64,000 bases of DNA from Ectobius pallidus (GCA_964059195.1 CAXKWD010000001.1:216264484-216328483); one strand, 5' to 3'. Numbered from the stretch's first letter, positions 32,311 through 44,034 are shown. A program made the numbers and translations. Notes: generated from the sequence alone by a model not told the origin.

Positions 32311-33044
32311 CAATATAATACTAAAAAATTAGCAAGCGTAAGTTACGTCTTGCCGATCTAGAACATCTAGTGGATTCAATGTAGATTAATGTGGATTCAA
32401 TGTGACATAAATTTTATGTTATACTTGACGCTAAACTGAAATTTTTACCTTAAACTTAACACTGAACTATGATTTGACATAATTATGGCCATACAGATTC
32501 GAAATGAAACGATTAAAACCTTACCACAGATTTATAAACCTTGCCCAAGTCATGCACAAACAATTAAAACGATTGATAATTAAAAAGCTAAAACCAGGTT
32601 CAAATCATTCAAAGTTTTCCCATTTGGGCATGCATTCGCGATCCTCTTCTGTCCACCTATGTAAAAAAAAAAAAAAAAATTAAGGTCTCCGTGAATGGTA
32701 AACAAATGAATGAAGACAGCAACCGAGCAAGGCTATCTGCAATTAAATTACAATAAAATTTATTGCAGTCTTGTTAAAAGGTGTCGTTGGATGGTGCAAG
32801 TCACAGCCGGCAAGCTTTAATGTAGCTTACACAGATGTGGTTCTAAGGTACACTGAAATTTCATAGCTTTCAAACATCTGTTCACCAGAAAAAAAAATCT
32901 CATGTGAAATGTCATAAGTTTTGGATCTAAGTATAATAAATTATAATAGATGCTTACCATAAAATATACTATGTATATTACGGAATTTGTGTAGGAAACT
33001 TAGATAAAATCATAGTGTCTTTTTGAGAAAATCTGAAAAAAAAA
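32311..33044. other. AT-rich spacer with repeat B fragment
   Basis: 32480-32631 (AGATTCGAAATGAAACGATT to TTTTCCCATTTGGGC) matches the flanks of the pogo-like element at 48.79-50.34 kb and 60.06-60.17 kb. The rest is unassigned. Confidence 0.5.
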
Positions 33045-33720
33045 ATCCTGATTTGAAATTCACAGAACTTCCTCTGCCCCCCCCCCAAAGTTAGTCTTTT
33101 AGTATAATTATTGTGTGTGCCATTCTCTTCATGTAAATTGGTTGCAGAAATGGAAAGAATGTCGTTACCACATCACATCGCATCGCATCCCTAAAGGATA
33201 CATAACCCAAATAAAATCTGACAATATAGGTAGGTAAATTTAACTTCACATTCTGATATAAATGAAGATGCCATATTGCAAAGAGCACATATTCAGAGTA
33301 AGTGACTTACATATCATTTTTTTTCGAAAAAATGTTTGAAATAAAACAATTATAAGCACCTCGTGTACAAATTTTAAACAAAATCATTATAGCCGTTTCT
33401 GAGAAAATAGGAAAGAATGACATTTTGTTCATGTAAAGTCCCCTTAAAAATAAGAGAAAGTTATCGCCAATCTTCGTGTCACATCCCCACATTTTGTTTT
33501 CATAAGATTTTCCGTTCTGGAGCTAGACTGTTCACACACATACACACGCACAATAGACATGTTTCCAAAAATAACATTTTTTGGATTCAGGGATCTCAAA
33601 AAGGGATATTCATCTTAAAAACTCGGCACCGAATTTGGGGGTTGATTGGCACGGGGAAAGGAAGTAATAGAAAGTTTGCAGTAGTTATTGACAATAAGGA
33701 CAAGATTTAATAGTGTATCC
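33045..33720 (-). mobile_element. TIR-like element J, copy 2 (diverged)
   Basis: Contains ACTTCCTCTGCCCC with a C run at 33065-33085, the AAAATAAGAGAAAGTTATCG block and a TTTCCAAAAATAACATTTTT block in the order expected for an inverted copy of 27811-28649. Confidence 0.6.
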
Positions 33721-33848
33721 TGCAATACACTAAAATCAACAGAAATGGAGAGAGTTAATTCGTGGCTGAATGTCTAGGTGCACAAAACACCAAATCCACG
33801 TAAAATTTACAGAAGAGGGATTAAGAAATAGAGCACGAGTCTAATCAT
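33721..33848. other. Spacer; repeat family F left flank of hAT
   Basis: Ends in CTAATCAT, the target duplicated by the following hAT element. Confidence 0.5.
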
Positions 33849-34838
33849 TAGGGACCGGATTTTTAGGTTTTTAAAAACACTGTCTTAGGTTTTCCATTAG
33901 GTGAAATAAGTTTTTTTAGGTTTTTTGTCCAAAATATCGTTTTCGGGTAGAATAATTGGTTTAATGAATTTGAATGTGCTACATAGGATTGAGTACCTAA
34001 TGATACTTGTAAAGTTCAACTTAACAAAATTGACTTAAATTTGTGTAAACTTGCTTTAAGACATTATACAATTGAAGAAAGAAAGCATAAACAATCAAAA
34101 GAAGTAGTGAAAATAAGATTGCTTCACATTTCCTGGTTACAGTATATTACTAAATATTTTTCAAGATTCTCAACTGTGAAGTTCTTCCTGTTATCTCTTA
34201 GTTAATAGTTAATACTGTATTTAGACACTGCTCTTCTCAGGATTCGAATCCGATGCTTCTAATTTAGTGAGTAAAATACTTTATGGTTGGATGTGGATAT
34301 AATGTGAAACTCGATTTCATTTGTTTCGACATAATTAACACGTCTTCTTAAAACTCACAGTGTGACCACTCAGTATGAATAACAGGCAAGTACTAAATGC
34401 AAACAAAAAACAAGCGGTTTAAAACACAGAAATATATATCCTTGATCATACATGGCAACAATGGTTGTTCGTACGAATATTTTAAAAGGAATACGCCAGT
34501 ACTCTTTTCCTCTCTTGATACTGTCCGTCCTAGACCACAATGGGTTGAATGAACCGCTGGTAGTATTAATTTCTACCCGACAAAAATATTCTCTCCCCGC
34601 AAAATATCGATTTCTCAACTGACAAACAAAAAAGAAAAAAAAGGAGCCTAAATTAGATATTTTAGGTTTTATATCCCGTTTAGGTATATTTAGGTTTTTA
34701 TACCCCATTTAGGTATTTTTAGGTGCCACAGAATTAATGTGGGTGAATCCTATGGATATGATTCGAAAAAGTGTATGAGCGCTTTTTGTTTTGGAAGTAA
34801 GGAAAAAAATAGGTAAAAACCTAAGAATCCGGTCCCTA
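33849..34838. mobile_element. hAT element with exact 8-bp duplication
   Basis: CTAATCAT at 33841-33848 and 34839-34846. Ends TAGGGACCGGATTTTTAGG and complement. Subterminal TTTAGGTTTTT / TATTTTTAGG motifs repeat many times at both ends. No transposase frame. It is inserted in family F, whose uninterrupted form is at 14825-14860. Confidence 0.93.
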
Positions 34839-34846
34839 CTAATCAT

Positions 34847-35511
34847 TGTACTAAATGTTTTCTTAGCAGTCCGGCGCGGATCTATAATTTGCGGGTGAAA
34901 TCTCGCGCATTTTAAGCAATAACCACTTGACTCACATGACGACAAATATTGGAGTGACATTTACTACCTTCACGAGTACACGATGTATTCTTAGTGCATG
35001 CATATATCTGACATTAAACGACTGTTTCCGAAGTTTCCCGAACGGAACTTGAAAGAACATAACCCTAGTCGTAATTCAATTTTTAGGGATTACAACACGC
35101 ATATGCTCGCTCTTTACAGAATTTTATCATGGAAGTTTCAAGTAATGAGATGCACATAAAATGCTGAGCACCAAGAAGGAAAACTGCCACTTAAATTCAT
35201 TATAATATAAATCAATGGCTTCGAACTAATGCAAAGTGAACCTAGCATGAAACCCCGCAAGTTAAGAGCGACGCTTAAGGAGAAGGGGCCATTTCATTTT
35301 ATTAAGAAGAAGCTGACACTGCACGTCTTAACTTTATTACGACTGGTAAGAGAACGTTACATGAGGGCTCCCTACATCAGTAACTTCTGCGATCCGGGAA
35401 AGCTAAAAGCATACATAATGGCTCTAACGTTTTCACGCTCGAATTCAAATTTCCTATGCAACTGTATGCGAATGTTTACCTAAGGAGAAAAATTGATATC
35501 AAACTTCACCC
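34847..35511. other. Family F tail, then unassigned sequence
   Basis: 34847-34900 continues family F (TTCTTAGCAGTCCGGCGCGG). Beyond that nothing is recognised. Confidence 0.45.
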
Positions 35512-36773
35512 TTAAGGGGGAGACATACAGCTTTCGATGGTGGAAAATAGGTAAAGTTCCTCTCCCCCCCCCCCAGCAATGAATTGTTCTGTAGCTTTGC
35601 AATCTGGCATGCTCTACATTGACTAGTTCTACTAGGCTATTGCATACTATTTTCAGAATTAATTTAACTATTACTGGGTAATTATTAGGGATGGGTCGAT
35701 ACCAGATTTTCTCGATACTCGATACTCGATACATGATCTTTTCCTCGATACTCGATACCTTCAACATTTCCAGTTTCAATAAATAGGTACATTAAAAATT
35801 AAAATTTGAGAGAATTGTGTAATACCAACTAAATTAATTAAGTCTGCATATTTAATGAGACAACATTTAATATCATCAGTAGCCTATAATTATTTTTAAA
35901 CTCTATATCAAAACTAAAATTATTTTTTTTTAAACAGTCCACCTTCAAGTTTTTGTTAAAAAATACTAGCATTCTCACTTAATTGCAGAATTGCATAATT
36001 ACAAAAGTATCGAAAAAGTATCGAGCGAGTTTTCAGAAGTATCGTTCGATGCCGATACCATGCAAGTATCGAGAGTATCGAGGTATCGAAAGTATCGAGG
36101 ACCCATCCCTAGTAATTATCATTACAAAATTGCAGCCAAATTTTGTGCACTGAAGTTCCGTTTCCCTGATAACTCAAATATTTATTGACATATCTGTGGC
36201 TTGGTTCTAAATTCCTGCAAAAATGAGATTTATGTATTCTTGAGCTCGGATAGTCTTTATCTTTCATATATTAAAAGTACCAATGTCTGTTGCGATTAAT
36301 AGACATAATATAGAAACCTTAGAAGCCAATGCCGGAAGTTCTCAGCAAAAAAAATTTTACTTCTATAAAGGCTTCAAAGTCGGTTACTCAAAAGCAAGTT
36401 TTACGACATTGGCCCTTTTAGAATCAAGACACAGACAATGCAGTGAAATTTTGCATGCAAGTATATTTGATATTATTAAACAACACTATCTAGAATCATT
36501 GATGTAACTTTAATAGTTTATAAAAATAAAAAAAAATCTGATGAGAACATTTCTAAAAAAAAATTAGCAAGTGATGATTTTTTAATAATATTTATACTGC
36601 AGATAATTCAAAGATTCTAGATTATGTTGTTCATATGATATTTACAAATGGATAGAGAAAAGAATCACTCAGAAATATTGGTATTTATGAAAATTATCAG
36701 GGAAACGGCACTTCAGTGCACAAAATTTGGCTTCACCTATTTTTCAGCATAGAAAACTGTATGTCCTTCTTAA
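35512..36773. mobile_element. TTAA-type element D, long-armed copy 3
   Basis: TTAA at 35512-35515 and 36770-36773 with ends GGGGGAGACATACAGC and CTGTATGTCCTTC. Both arms are copies, in opposite orientation, of the sequence at 12139-12490, so the arms exceed 250 bases. A 74-codon frame (36283-36507) lies in the middle and a related, diverged frame is at 44.3 kb; no function recognised. A hAT MITE splits the left arm. Confidence 0.78.
35687..36111. mobile_element. hAT MITE with exact 8-bp duplication
   Basis: GTAATTAT at 35679-35686 and 36112-36119. Ends TAGGGATGGGTC and GACCCATCCCTA. Inside both ends TCGATACTCGATA-type units repeat, likely transposase sites. Non-coding. Confidence 0.93.
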
Positions 36774-36775
36774 TA

Positions 36776-37250
36776 TACGAGGCGCGTCCATAAAGTAAGG
36801 TTCTCTGGGGCCGTTTACAGAAACAAAACACAATTTCAAGGAAATATTTATGGCAACAGACACAACCAGTGTTCAGCTATTTTTCAACATATTCGACACC
36901 GGAATAAAACATGTCTTACCGTGGCACCAACTTTTGAATACCTGTGTCGTAGAAGTCAGCCGCCTGGGATTTGAACCACCGTGTGACAACCACCTTCGCC
37001 TCTCTGTCATTCTCTGTCATTTCTTGAGGAGTATGAAAAGATGGAAATCACTGGGAGCGAAGCCCGTACTTTGGGGTGAATATTTAAACACCTCCCAGCT
37101 GAACTTTTGTAGAAGATTTACTAGGAGGTGTTTATACATCCATCCTACAGCCCGGACTTCATTCCCAGTGATTTCCATCTTTTCCTACACCTCAAGAAAT
37201 GATAGAGAATGGCACAAAGAGGCGGAGATGTTACAGGAAGTAATTAAAAT
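36776..37250. mobile_element. mariner-like fragments joined as an inverted pair
   Basis: Starts with the terminal repeat TACGAGGCGCGTCCATAAAG. Up to about 37090 the minus strand codes the transposase tail including APSDFHLF. From about 37100 the plus strand codes HPSYSP and IPSDFHLFLHLKK with two stops after. The third catalytic Asp is visible on both strands. The right side has lost its terminal repeat. Confidence 0.8.
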
Positions 37251-37592
37251 TAAAAAAAAATATAAATAACATTATATTAGTAAAATTAATTAAAACACAG
37301 TTGAATATCAACTAGTCATACAAATGAAAAATAATTATTACAATTAGTACATTTATTCACATTATAGGTGAATATCAACTAGTCACGGACAGTAGAAATT
37401 AATTAATTTCTACGTCTCCAGCACTCAGATGTTTTTTTACAGATTCTGTTAGATTTATTCTACTGCTCAAAGGTTGAATATTTTCTCCACTTTACCTAAA
37501 TCAGCATTAGTGGAATTAAATTTATTAACAAATGAAGGTAAGTTTTCCTATAAGATCCAGGAGAGCAGTGGTTTAATGGTAGATCTCAAGTG
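37251..37592. other. Stretch without recognised features
   Basis: AT-rich spacer, ending in the target duplication of the next element. Confidence 0.5.
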
Positions 37593-37993
37593 CAAGGGCG
37601 CCCATACCCGGGGGCAGGGGGGGGCCGCGGCCCCCCCCTAGCTCTCAGGGAAAGGGAAAAATTCTATATTAATAATTATAGTCTGTTTTTTTCTTTTAAG
37701 ACAATTATTTGAAAGACAGTAGAGACATAAGTTTGCAGAAGTTTTACCATATCGACACCATGGAAGCAGAATCCACACTGGATTAGAAAAGGGGATCCTG
37801 GGGGTTTGGACCCCCAAAAATCAAAAACTAAAATTCTATTTTTGTATTTAAAAAAAAAATTAATAAATTAAACAATTTTTGTGGGTGTGTCAAATATGAT
37901 ATAGCAGTTATTTTGTTTCCATAACATAATGAGTAGGTCTGTTATTTCCATTGTTCCTTGTGTTATTTAACTTTTCTTATAAATAGTAATGAG

Positions 37994-39367
37994 TAGGGCA
38001 AGGCATTTAATGACCATAAAAAAGTGAAAAAAATGCAAAATAAAAAATGCATTTATGACCTAAAAATAGTGAAAAAATGACCCCAAAAATAAAAAAATTA
38101 CCAATAAATTTTATCATTATTACTTATAATTATTTTTTTAAGTAATGAATTGCTTTTAAGGACCAATTTAATGGATGACATTTCGTTATATATAAATTTA
38201 CAATATAAAACACATTTATTTTGCTGCTAAAGAAGTAAGTAAATTAATATTAGGCCTCCTTGAATACCCTTCACTAATTTTTTTTTCTGAACTGGCATGC
38301 CCATCATATCGGCGCATAAAAATGCTGTACACAGTTTCTCGCAAAACGGCGAAAATGTTGAACAACTTTCCCCCAGGAGTGTCTGTTGCAGGCCACGGTT
38401 TCTTTTCTCTTCAAGTCGCTGCAGACCACGTTTATGTTTCTCTCTTGATACATGTTGTTCAACCGTAAATTTTTTTTCGGCAGAAACCCTCACATCACAT
38501 AATTTGCAGAACAATATTTTTCCATCGGTGGAAAAAACATTTTCTCCGTACTCGGAAACAAATCGTTTTAATTTATCAAACGTACTTTCTTTCACTTTGG
38601 GCATTTTACTGAACTCTTCTGTCAACAAACTATCTCATACAACTCTTACAGACAACCGAAAGACACAGTGAAAGTCCTCCTACCTGAAAATGAATAACAA
38701 TAGGATGCTCGGATTAGTTCACGATGCACATTCCTTTAAAATAATAAAGCAGGTATAGTCGCCTCGCTTATCTCTAACGGAGCTGTGTCCCAAGTGTTGT
38801 TTCTTTAATGCAAGAAGGACACATTCGTCAATAGCCGCTTGTATTTACAACGTTGTTTTCTTGGAAATGTAGACTAGTTCAAAATGCTTAAAAATAGGAG
38901 AAGCAGGTATTGCTTATAATGTATTTTCTTGGAAATGTAACAAGAGTTCAAAATGCATATTCCTTCCAGTAACGCTGCAATCTGCTTTATTTCCTGTGAA
39001 TGTTATTTGCTTTTACAGTTATAATAGACAAGCATTAAAAATAAAAAATAATAAATAGAAAAACTAAAAATATAATGTAATGTAAGACTTCATTTAAAAA
39101 ACTATAAAAATGCCGAAAAAGACCTAAAATGCCGAAAAAGTCCTAAAAATGCCGGAAAAGTCCTAAAAATGCCGAAAATGACCTAAAAATTACCAAAAAA
39201 TGACCTATCTATTGAAAATTATGAAAACAATGCAAAATAAAGCAAAGAATGCAAAAACAAATAGCTCTTATTTGATCAATTAATTGATGATACACATTTA
39301 TATATATTCGAGCTATCTTTTAACCATCATATAAAAAAGATGCAAAATCATCAAATGTCTTGCCCTA
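37994..39367. mobile_element. hAT element (inner), exact 8-bp duplication
   Basis: GTAATGAG at 37986-37993 and 39368-39375. Ends TAGGGCAAGGCATTTAATGA and TCATCAAATGTCTTGCCCTA. ATGACCTAAAAAT / ATGCCGAAAAAG-type motifs iterate near both ends. It encodes the BED-type protein at 38227-38604. Confidence 0.93.
38227..38604 (-). CDS. hAT-derived BED-type zinc finger protein, truncated
   Basis: An intact frame of about 125 codons; I chose the methionine at 38604 (MPKVKEST) over one eight codons upstream because it is the usual start in this family. A zinc finger of form C-x2-C-x14-H-x5-H is complete (C33, C36, H51, H57), preceded by the acidic FVSEYGENVFSTDGK block. BED-like fingers form the DNA-binding N-terminus of hAT transposases, and the same arrangement occurs in the host protein CGGBP1. 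The last 25 residues diverge through a likely frameshift into the family's usual next block. The catalytic domain is absent, so at most it would be a DNA-binding protein. It may be a recent transposon relic or, less likely, expressed. Confidence 0.75.
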   Translation of the reverse strand: MPKVKESTFDKLKRFVSEYGENVFSTDGKILFCKLCDVRVSAEKKFTVEQHVSREKHKRGLQRLEEKRNRGLQQTLLGESCSTFSPFCEKLCTAFLCADMMGMPVQKKKLVKGIQGGLILIYLLL

Positions 39368-39384
39368 GTAATGAGTATTATAAC

Positions 39385-40065
39385 TTAGGTTTGTTTAAGT
39401 TCGCATGTCTTAGAGTATGGTAAACAAATTTCCTAACTAGTTTTTCAGAGCTAAAATAGCGTAAAATGTTATTTTAATTAGCTCAATATTTAAAAATTTT
39501 CCGGGGGTGGACCTCCGACTTAGGTAATGACTTCTTGTTTACGTTGGTATGTCTTAGAGTATGGTAAATAAATTTCCTAACTAGCTTTCAGGGCTAAAAT
39601 AGCATAAAATGTGATTTTCATTAGTTCAGTATTTAAAAATCTTCCGGGGGTGAACCCCCGACTTAGGTAACAATTTCTCGTTTAAGTTGGCATATCTTAG
39701 AGCATGGTAAACAAATTTCCTACCTAGTTTTTCAGAGCTAAAATAGAGTGAAATGTGATTTTCATTAGTTCAGTATTTAAAAATTTTCCGGGGGTAACAA
39801 TTTCTTGTTTAAGTTGGCATATCTTAAAGTATGGTAAACAAATTTAATAACTTGTTTTTCAGAGCTAAAATAGCGTAAAATGTGATTTCAACTAGTTCAT
39901 TATTTAAAAATTTTCCAGGGGTGGACCCCCAACTTAGGTAACGATTTCTTGTTTACATTGGCACGTAAACAAATTTCCTAACTAGTTTTTCAGTGCTAAA
40001 ATAGCGTAAAAAGTGATTTTAATTAGTTGAATATTTTAAAATTTTCTGGGGATGGACCCACGACC
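39385..40065. repeat. Tandem repeat, five units of about 125-145 bases
   Basis: Each unit has GTTTAAGTT-like start, GGTAAACAAATTTCCTAACT, CAGAGCTAAAATAGCGTAAA and a CCGGGGGTGGACCCCCGAC close. Units begin near 39390, 39535, 39670, 39800 and 39945. All lie inside the outer hAT element. Confidence 0.88.
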
Positions 40066-40472
40066 CCCTTGCTTGGGGGGTATTCCAAATCCCCTGCCAC
40101 TTCCAATCCTCCCCGAAATTATTTTCTGGCTACTTCATTGTTGCACTTACATTATTATATTATTAATGTAATGTTACAAACTAACCCAAGAAGTTAAAGG
40201 GACAAAAAATAAATTAACTAAAAATTTGGCCCCCCCCTAGAAAATATCATATGGGCGCCCTTGCTCAAGTGTTTTGTTTCTTATATCGACCAGTAGCACG
40301 TGGCACGAGGCCCGGCTCATCAAATATGCAGGCAACATCCACCTGAGAGAGTCTTGTCCGGCGACAAATGCTGCAATTTCCACCTCCGTATCCATCTCCT
40401 ACATCTAACAACTAGCGTTTTAAGGGTAGTACCTATTTCCGTGCTAACATTATGTCGGCTGAAAGAAGTCTC

Positions 40473-41229
40473 TTAAGGGTATATGTACGTGAATTATTTT
40501 GAAATTTATGTTTTTTTGTTTATAGCACTAAAAAATCGTGCTGAATTTTCTTCATCCATTGGTATATAGTTTATATAGGTTTAGAAATTATTGGTGCCTT
40601 TCAAATGGACATTTAAATATGTTTACGTGCTCTGAGCTACTATTCACTATGAACTTAAAATTGAATTTCCCTGTAACTCTTATTTTTCACACATATTGTT
40701 AGATAGCTCCACAACCATTAGAGATAGAAGGCTGAAATTTGTTACACTAATTTTACATGCATATATGCATAAAGTAGACTACAATGATGCCCATAGGTAT
40801 AAAATTAAAGAAAATGTGTCATGAAATATTGATCAAATTTCAATATATTTTATATGCGATATACAAAAATTAATTGCATTAAAAATACTAACTTTAGCTA
40901 TATAAAAGTAGTCTACTTTGTAGAAAAATATGTTCATTCTATGCATTAAAAAAATAAAAGGTGTCAGAGAAACCAGAAAAATGCTATCTCTACAGGAAGT
41001 GATAAGTTCATCTGAATTAATATTTTTCATGCTCCTACAAAACATGTATTTTAAAAATAACTTGGTCAATTTTTTAGACTTTTATCAGCTAGTTATGTTC
41101 TAGTAAGCCTTCTTATAGGATCCTGTAATTTTAGTCCACTTTTGAGTTCATTTTCTTGTAAAATTTTAATATTTTAGAACCTGCATTTTTGTTATATTTT
41201 TGTGGTAGTTCACGTACATATACCCTTAA
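40473..41229. mobile_element. TTAA-flanked element E, copy 2 (reverse orientation)
   Basis: TTAA at 40473-40476 and 41226-41229, ends GGGTATATGTACGTGAA and complement. High identity to 26678-27433 throughout. Confidence 0.87.
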
Positions 41230-41234
41230 CAGTA

Positions 41235-41990
41235 AGCCTACACTTGTGGTCTTTATTAAGTGCCAGTATGGTACTTTATGAGATGTGTGTGGAGACGGGA
41301 AAATGTATGTCCGTCTGTCCGTCCGTGTGCCTGTACGCGGGATAACTCAAATACGCTTTATCGGATTTTCATGAAACTTGGTAAACGCATTTATAACTTA
41401 CCTGGAAAGAAGCCTATTTATTTTGAACCAAATCGGTTGACCGATACCGGAGTAATGCCCAATTTAGTGCCTATTTTAATGGTAATATATTAGAAAGAAT
41501 TTATCAAATGCAAATCAGTTCTCATCACAACATATTGTTTTACAGTGTTCATATACGACTTTGGAAGTTGCAATACAGTTATCTATGATAAATAACACTA
41601 TTAATTTATGCTTATCAAACTAGATCGTTAAACTGAGCGAGGTGCCCAAGAAGGTAATTTCTTGGACTCGCATTCTGGAGGTCCCCGGTTCAAATCTCGT
41701 AGCTGGCCAATTTGGCCTTTTTTGTTGTTGTATTTTTATGTGAGTGTGCGAATGTCAAGATATCACAAATCTGTATAGTTCTGTCGGTGCTGGACGATGT
41801 TAATCTGACTTTTTTTTTTTAACTAGACCTCTGTTCTTCCGTAAGTCTAGCTTAATGTATCAATCTGGAGCTTCTCTCGGAAATCGATTAAAAAGATTAT
41901 TATCTGCATATCAAAATTGAAATTAAAACTGATTAAACAAAAGTATTCTGGCCCTTTGTTACATCAGTTTACCTGATTTTATTATTTAGG
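41235..41990 (+). repeat. Dispersed repeat C, copy 1, with SINE insert
   Basis: Runs from AGTGCCAGTATGGTACTTTA to GTTACATCAGTTTACCTG. Reverse copies lie at 45555-45870, 55085-55455 and 62415-62900. A reading frame with RDNSNTLYRIFMKLG is shared among three copies. Comparison with 62.5 kb shows that 41631-41825 is an insertion. Confidence 0.7.
41631..41825 (+). mobile_element. tRNA-derived SINE family S, copy 1
   Basis: Head CTGAGCGAGGTGCCCAAG, B-box GGTTCAAATC at 41687-41696, T-rich end. AACTAGA lies on both sides as a probable duplication. A paralogue at 62.58 kb lacks it. Confidence 0.8.
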
Positions 41991-42345
41991 CACCAATCTC
42001 CCGCAGAAGTTCGGCTGGGAAGAGTTTAAATATCCACCCTACAGCCCGGACCTCGCTCCCAGTGATATCCATCTTTTCCTACACCTCAAGAAATGACAGG
42101 GAATGACAGAGAAGAAGAAATGGTTGTTACACTGTGGTTCAAATCGCAAGTGGCAGAGTTCTACGACAAAAGTATTCAAAAGTTGGTCCCACGGTAGGTC
42201 ATAACAAACATTCTCAATTCAGGTGGCGAATTCGTTAAAAATTGCTGAACACTTGCTGCATATGTTGCAATAAATATTTCAATGAAATTGTGTTTTGTTT
42301 CTGTAAAAGGTCCCAGGGAAACTTACTTTCTGGACGCGCTTCGTA
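41985..42345 (+). pseudogene. mariner transposase C-terminal fragment with 3' terminal repeat
   Basis: The plus strand codes FGWEEFKYPPYSPDLAPSD, containing the third catalytic Asp of mariner transposases, then HLFLHLKK, a stop, and recognisable remains of the C-terminus (FKSWSHG). It ends with AACTTACTTTCTGGACGCG and TCGTA at 42345. The N-terminal helix-turn-helix and the first two aspartates are missing. This single-orientation copy is the reference for the two inverted pairs at 18.1 and 37.1 kb. Confidence 0.85.
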
Positions 42346-42572
42346 CAATTAACCCAATAATCTGTAAATTTCACATGGGTTTCAAAATTTCATTGGAGAT
42401 ATTTTTCCATAAATTAATTACAAATTCAAGGCAAACTATTGTATCTTACAGGACATAATATTATACATTTAAGGTACTGAAGATGACATGATTATTGTCG
42501 AAATGCACATCCAAGATATATACCGCCATTAACGACAAAAAGGCCGAATTTGATAAGAATTTGTGGGTTGTG
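42346..42572. other. Stretch without recognised features
   Basis: AT-rich spacer. Confidence 0.4.
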
Positions 42573-42782
42573 CAACAAAAACGCTATAAAATCATCTGTT
42601 TACAAGAAAGAAAATAAGTGTAAATTGCAATAAGACTTGTAACGAAACAAACAGGTATTTTATAATTTTAGACTGGTACAACAAATAAACGCTATATATC
42701 ATCTGCTTACAATGAGAAAATAAGTGTTAATTACAATAAGACTTGTACGAAACAAACAGATATTTTTATAATTTTAGACTTG
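42573..42782. repeat. Tandem duplication, 106-base unit
   Basis: Two units start with CAACAAA and share GAAAATAAGTGT, CAATAAGACTTGTA and ATAATTTTAGACT, about 85-90% alike. Non-coding. Confidence 0.85.
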
Positions 42783-44034
42783 AGTAAAAAGAAAATTACT
42801 CTCAAATTTGAGTGCATATACAGTTTTTATAGACAAGAGTTTTATGAGTAACTCAAAATAATTGTAAATAGGACAAGTATACTGAAATAATTTAAATCTT
42901 TTAACCTAACGTAATATATTAACTGGAGAGAATTGTAAATGTACCACTATTGCATTGTAGAATTGTATTTATTGTAATTGTACTCAATGCAGTATATAAA
43001 TTTTAGAAATCATTTTTAAAAATTGAATGAATTATAATTTGAATATTTGACGAGTCTTTGTAAGACGAATATTTTTAGAATGACATAATGTCCTTTTATC
43101 AATATAAACAATCAAATTTATACTAAGATATTTTTTAAACTTTGAATCTAACTCAATAAGTGTAAAAATTTTAAACTACAATTTTGAGTAAGAAGGGATA
43201 TATTAAATTATGTAAATTTATTAAACTATGTACAAGAATCTATAATAAAATTTGATATATCTACATCACAAATCTTGGCAAATTCGGACTTAGATTCGTT
43301 AATGTGGTAAGATAACACTAGTATATAGGCGGAAAACCTTCTAAGGATTGATTTTATACTATACTAGTTGAAATTTAGCTTAGCTTCATAATGAAGTTTA
43401 TTAATAAATACATTTAAGGGTTAAGAATGCAGATTAAATTTTATTTTCACAAGCTGAGTTCTATTGAATCTGTACAGGATGGAAAATGTTGTTTCCCAAA
43501 TACAAAGAGGGAAGAACACACTTGAAGAAAATGGCAGAAAGAAGGGTTGGTGAAGGGCTGGGCACGTGTCCCTGAGGGCCAGGCCGGGCCTGGAGCGGGG
43601 AGATACAAATGCGCCTCACTCTCCCGCGGGATCTGACTGCCAAGTGCTAGAAATTACACCATCTCTCCTCGTTACTGCAAACTCTTACATATTGCCACGC
43701 ATAACCTTAAGCTGACTTTATGCCTATTTCACCTCCTCAGCCATCATTCGCCATTGTAACTGACGCGCTCAATAAGCTCAGCAAATGAGCGGAATCAAAT
43801 GATCGCTTCCATTTATCAGCCGGCCTTGCTTCTTAAGGATGATGTCCTTACGATGAGTTCAACTGTAGTCTGCTTTTTGTTAGCAACAAAAAACATGTGA
43901 CGGAAGTCTTCATTCCAAAACATAGTTCCGTAGGAATAATTTACATTATAATTACATGTTGTATGCACGGGTTTTAGAATCAACGAGTAACATGAACCTG
44001 TTATACCCAATATCTCTATCTCTCTCGTTATCTC
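42783..44034. other. Stretch without recognised features
   Basis: 1.25 kb, very AT-rich until about 43450, then a GC-richer patch at 43540-43640. No frame or repeat partner recognised. Confidence 0.45.

Larger units (their letters stand above)
37593..40263. mobile_element. hAT element (outer), exact 8-bp duplication
   Basis: CTCAAGTG at 37585-37592 and 40264-40271. Ends CAAGGGCGCCCATA and TATGGGCGCCCTTG, followed inside by poly-G/C blocks. It holds a second hAT (37994-39367) and a five-unit tandem repeat. No transposase of its own is seen, so it was mobilised in trans. Confidence 0.92.

Noticed and set aside
38297..38671. 124-codon plus frame
   Set aside because: Antisense shadow of the BED-type zinc finger frame.
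39385..40065. Regular repeats resembling a CRISPR array
   Set aside because: Units are contiguous tandem copies of about 125-145 bases with no unique spacers, inside a hAT element.
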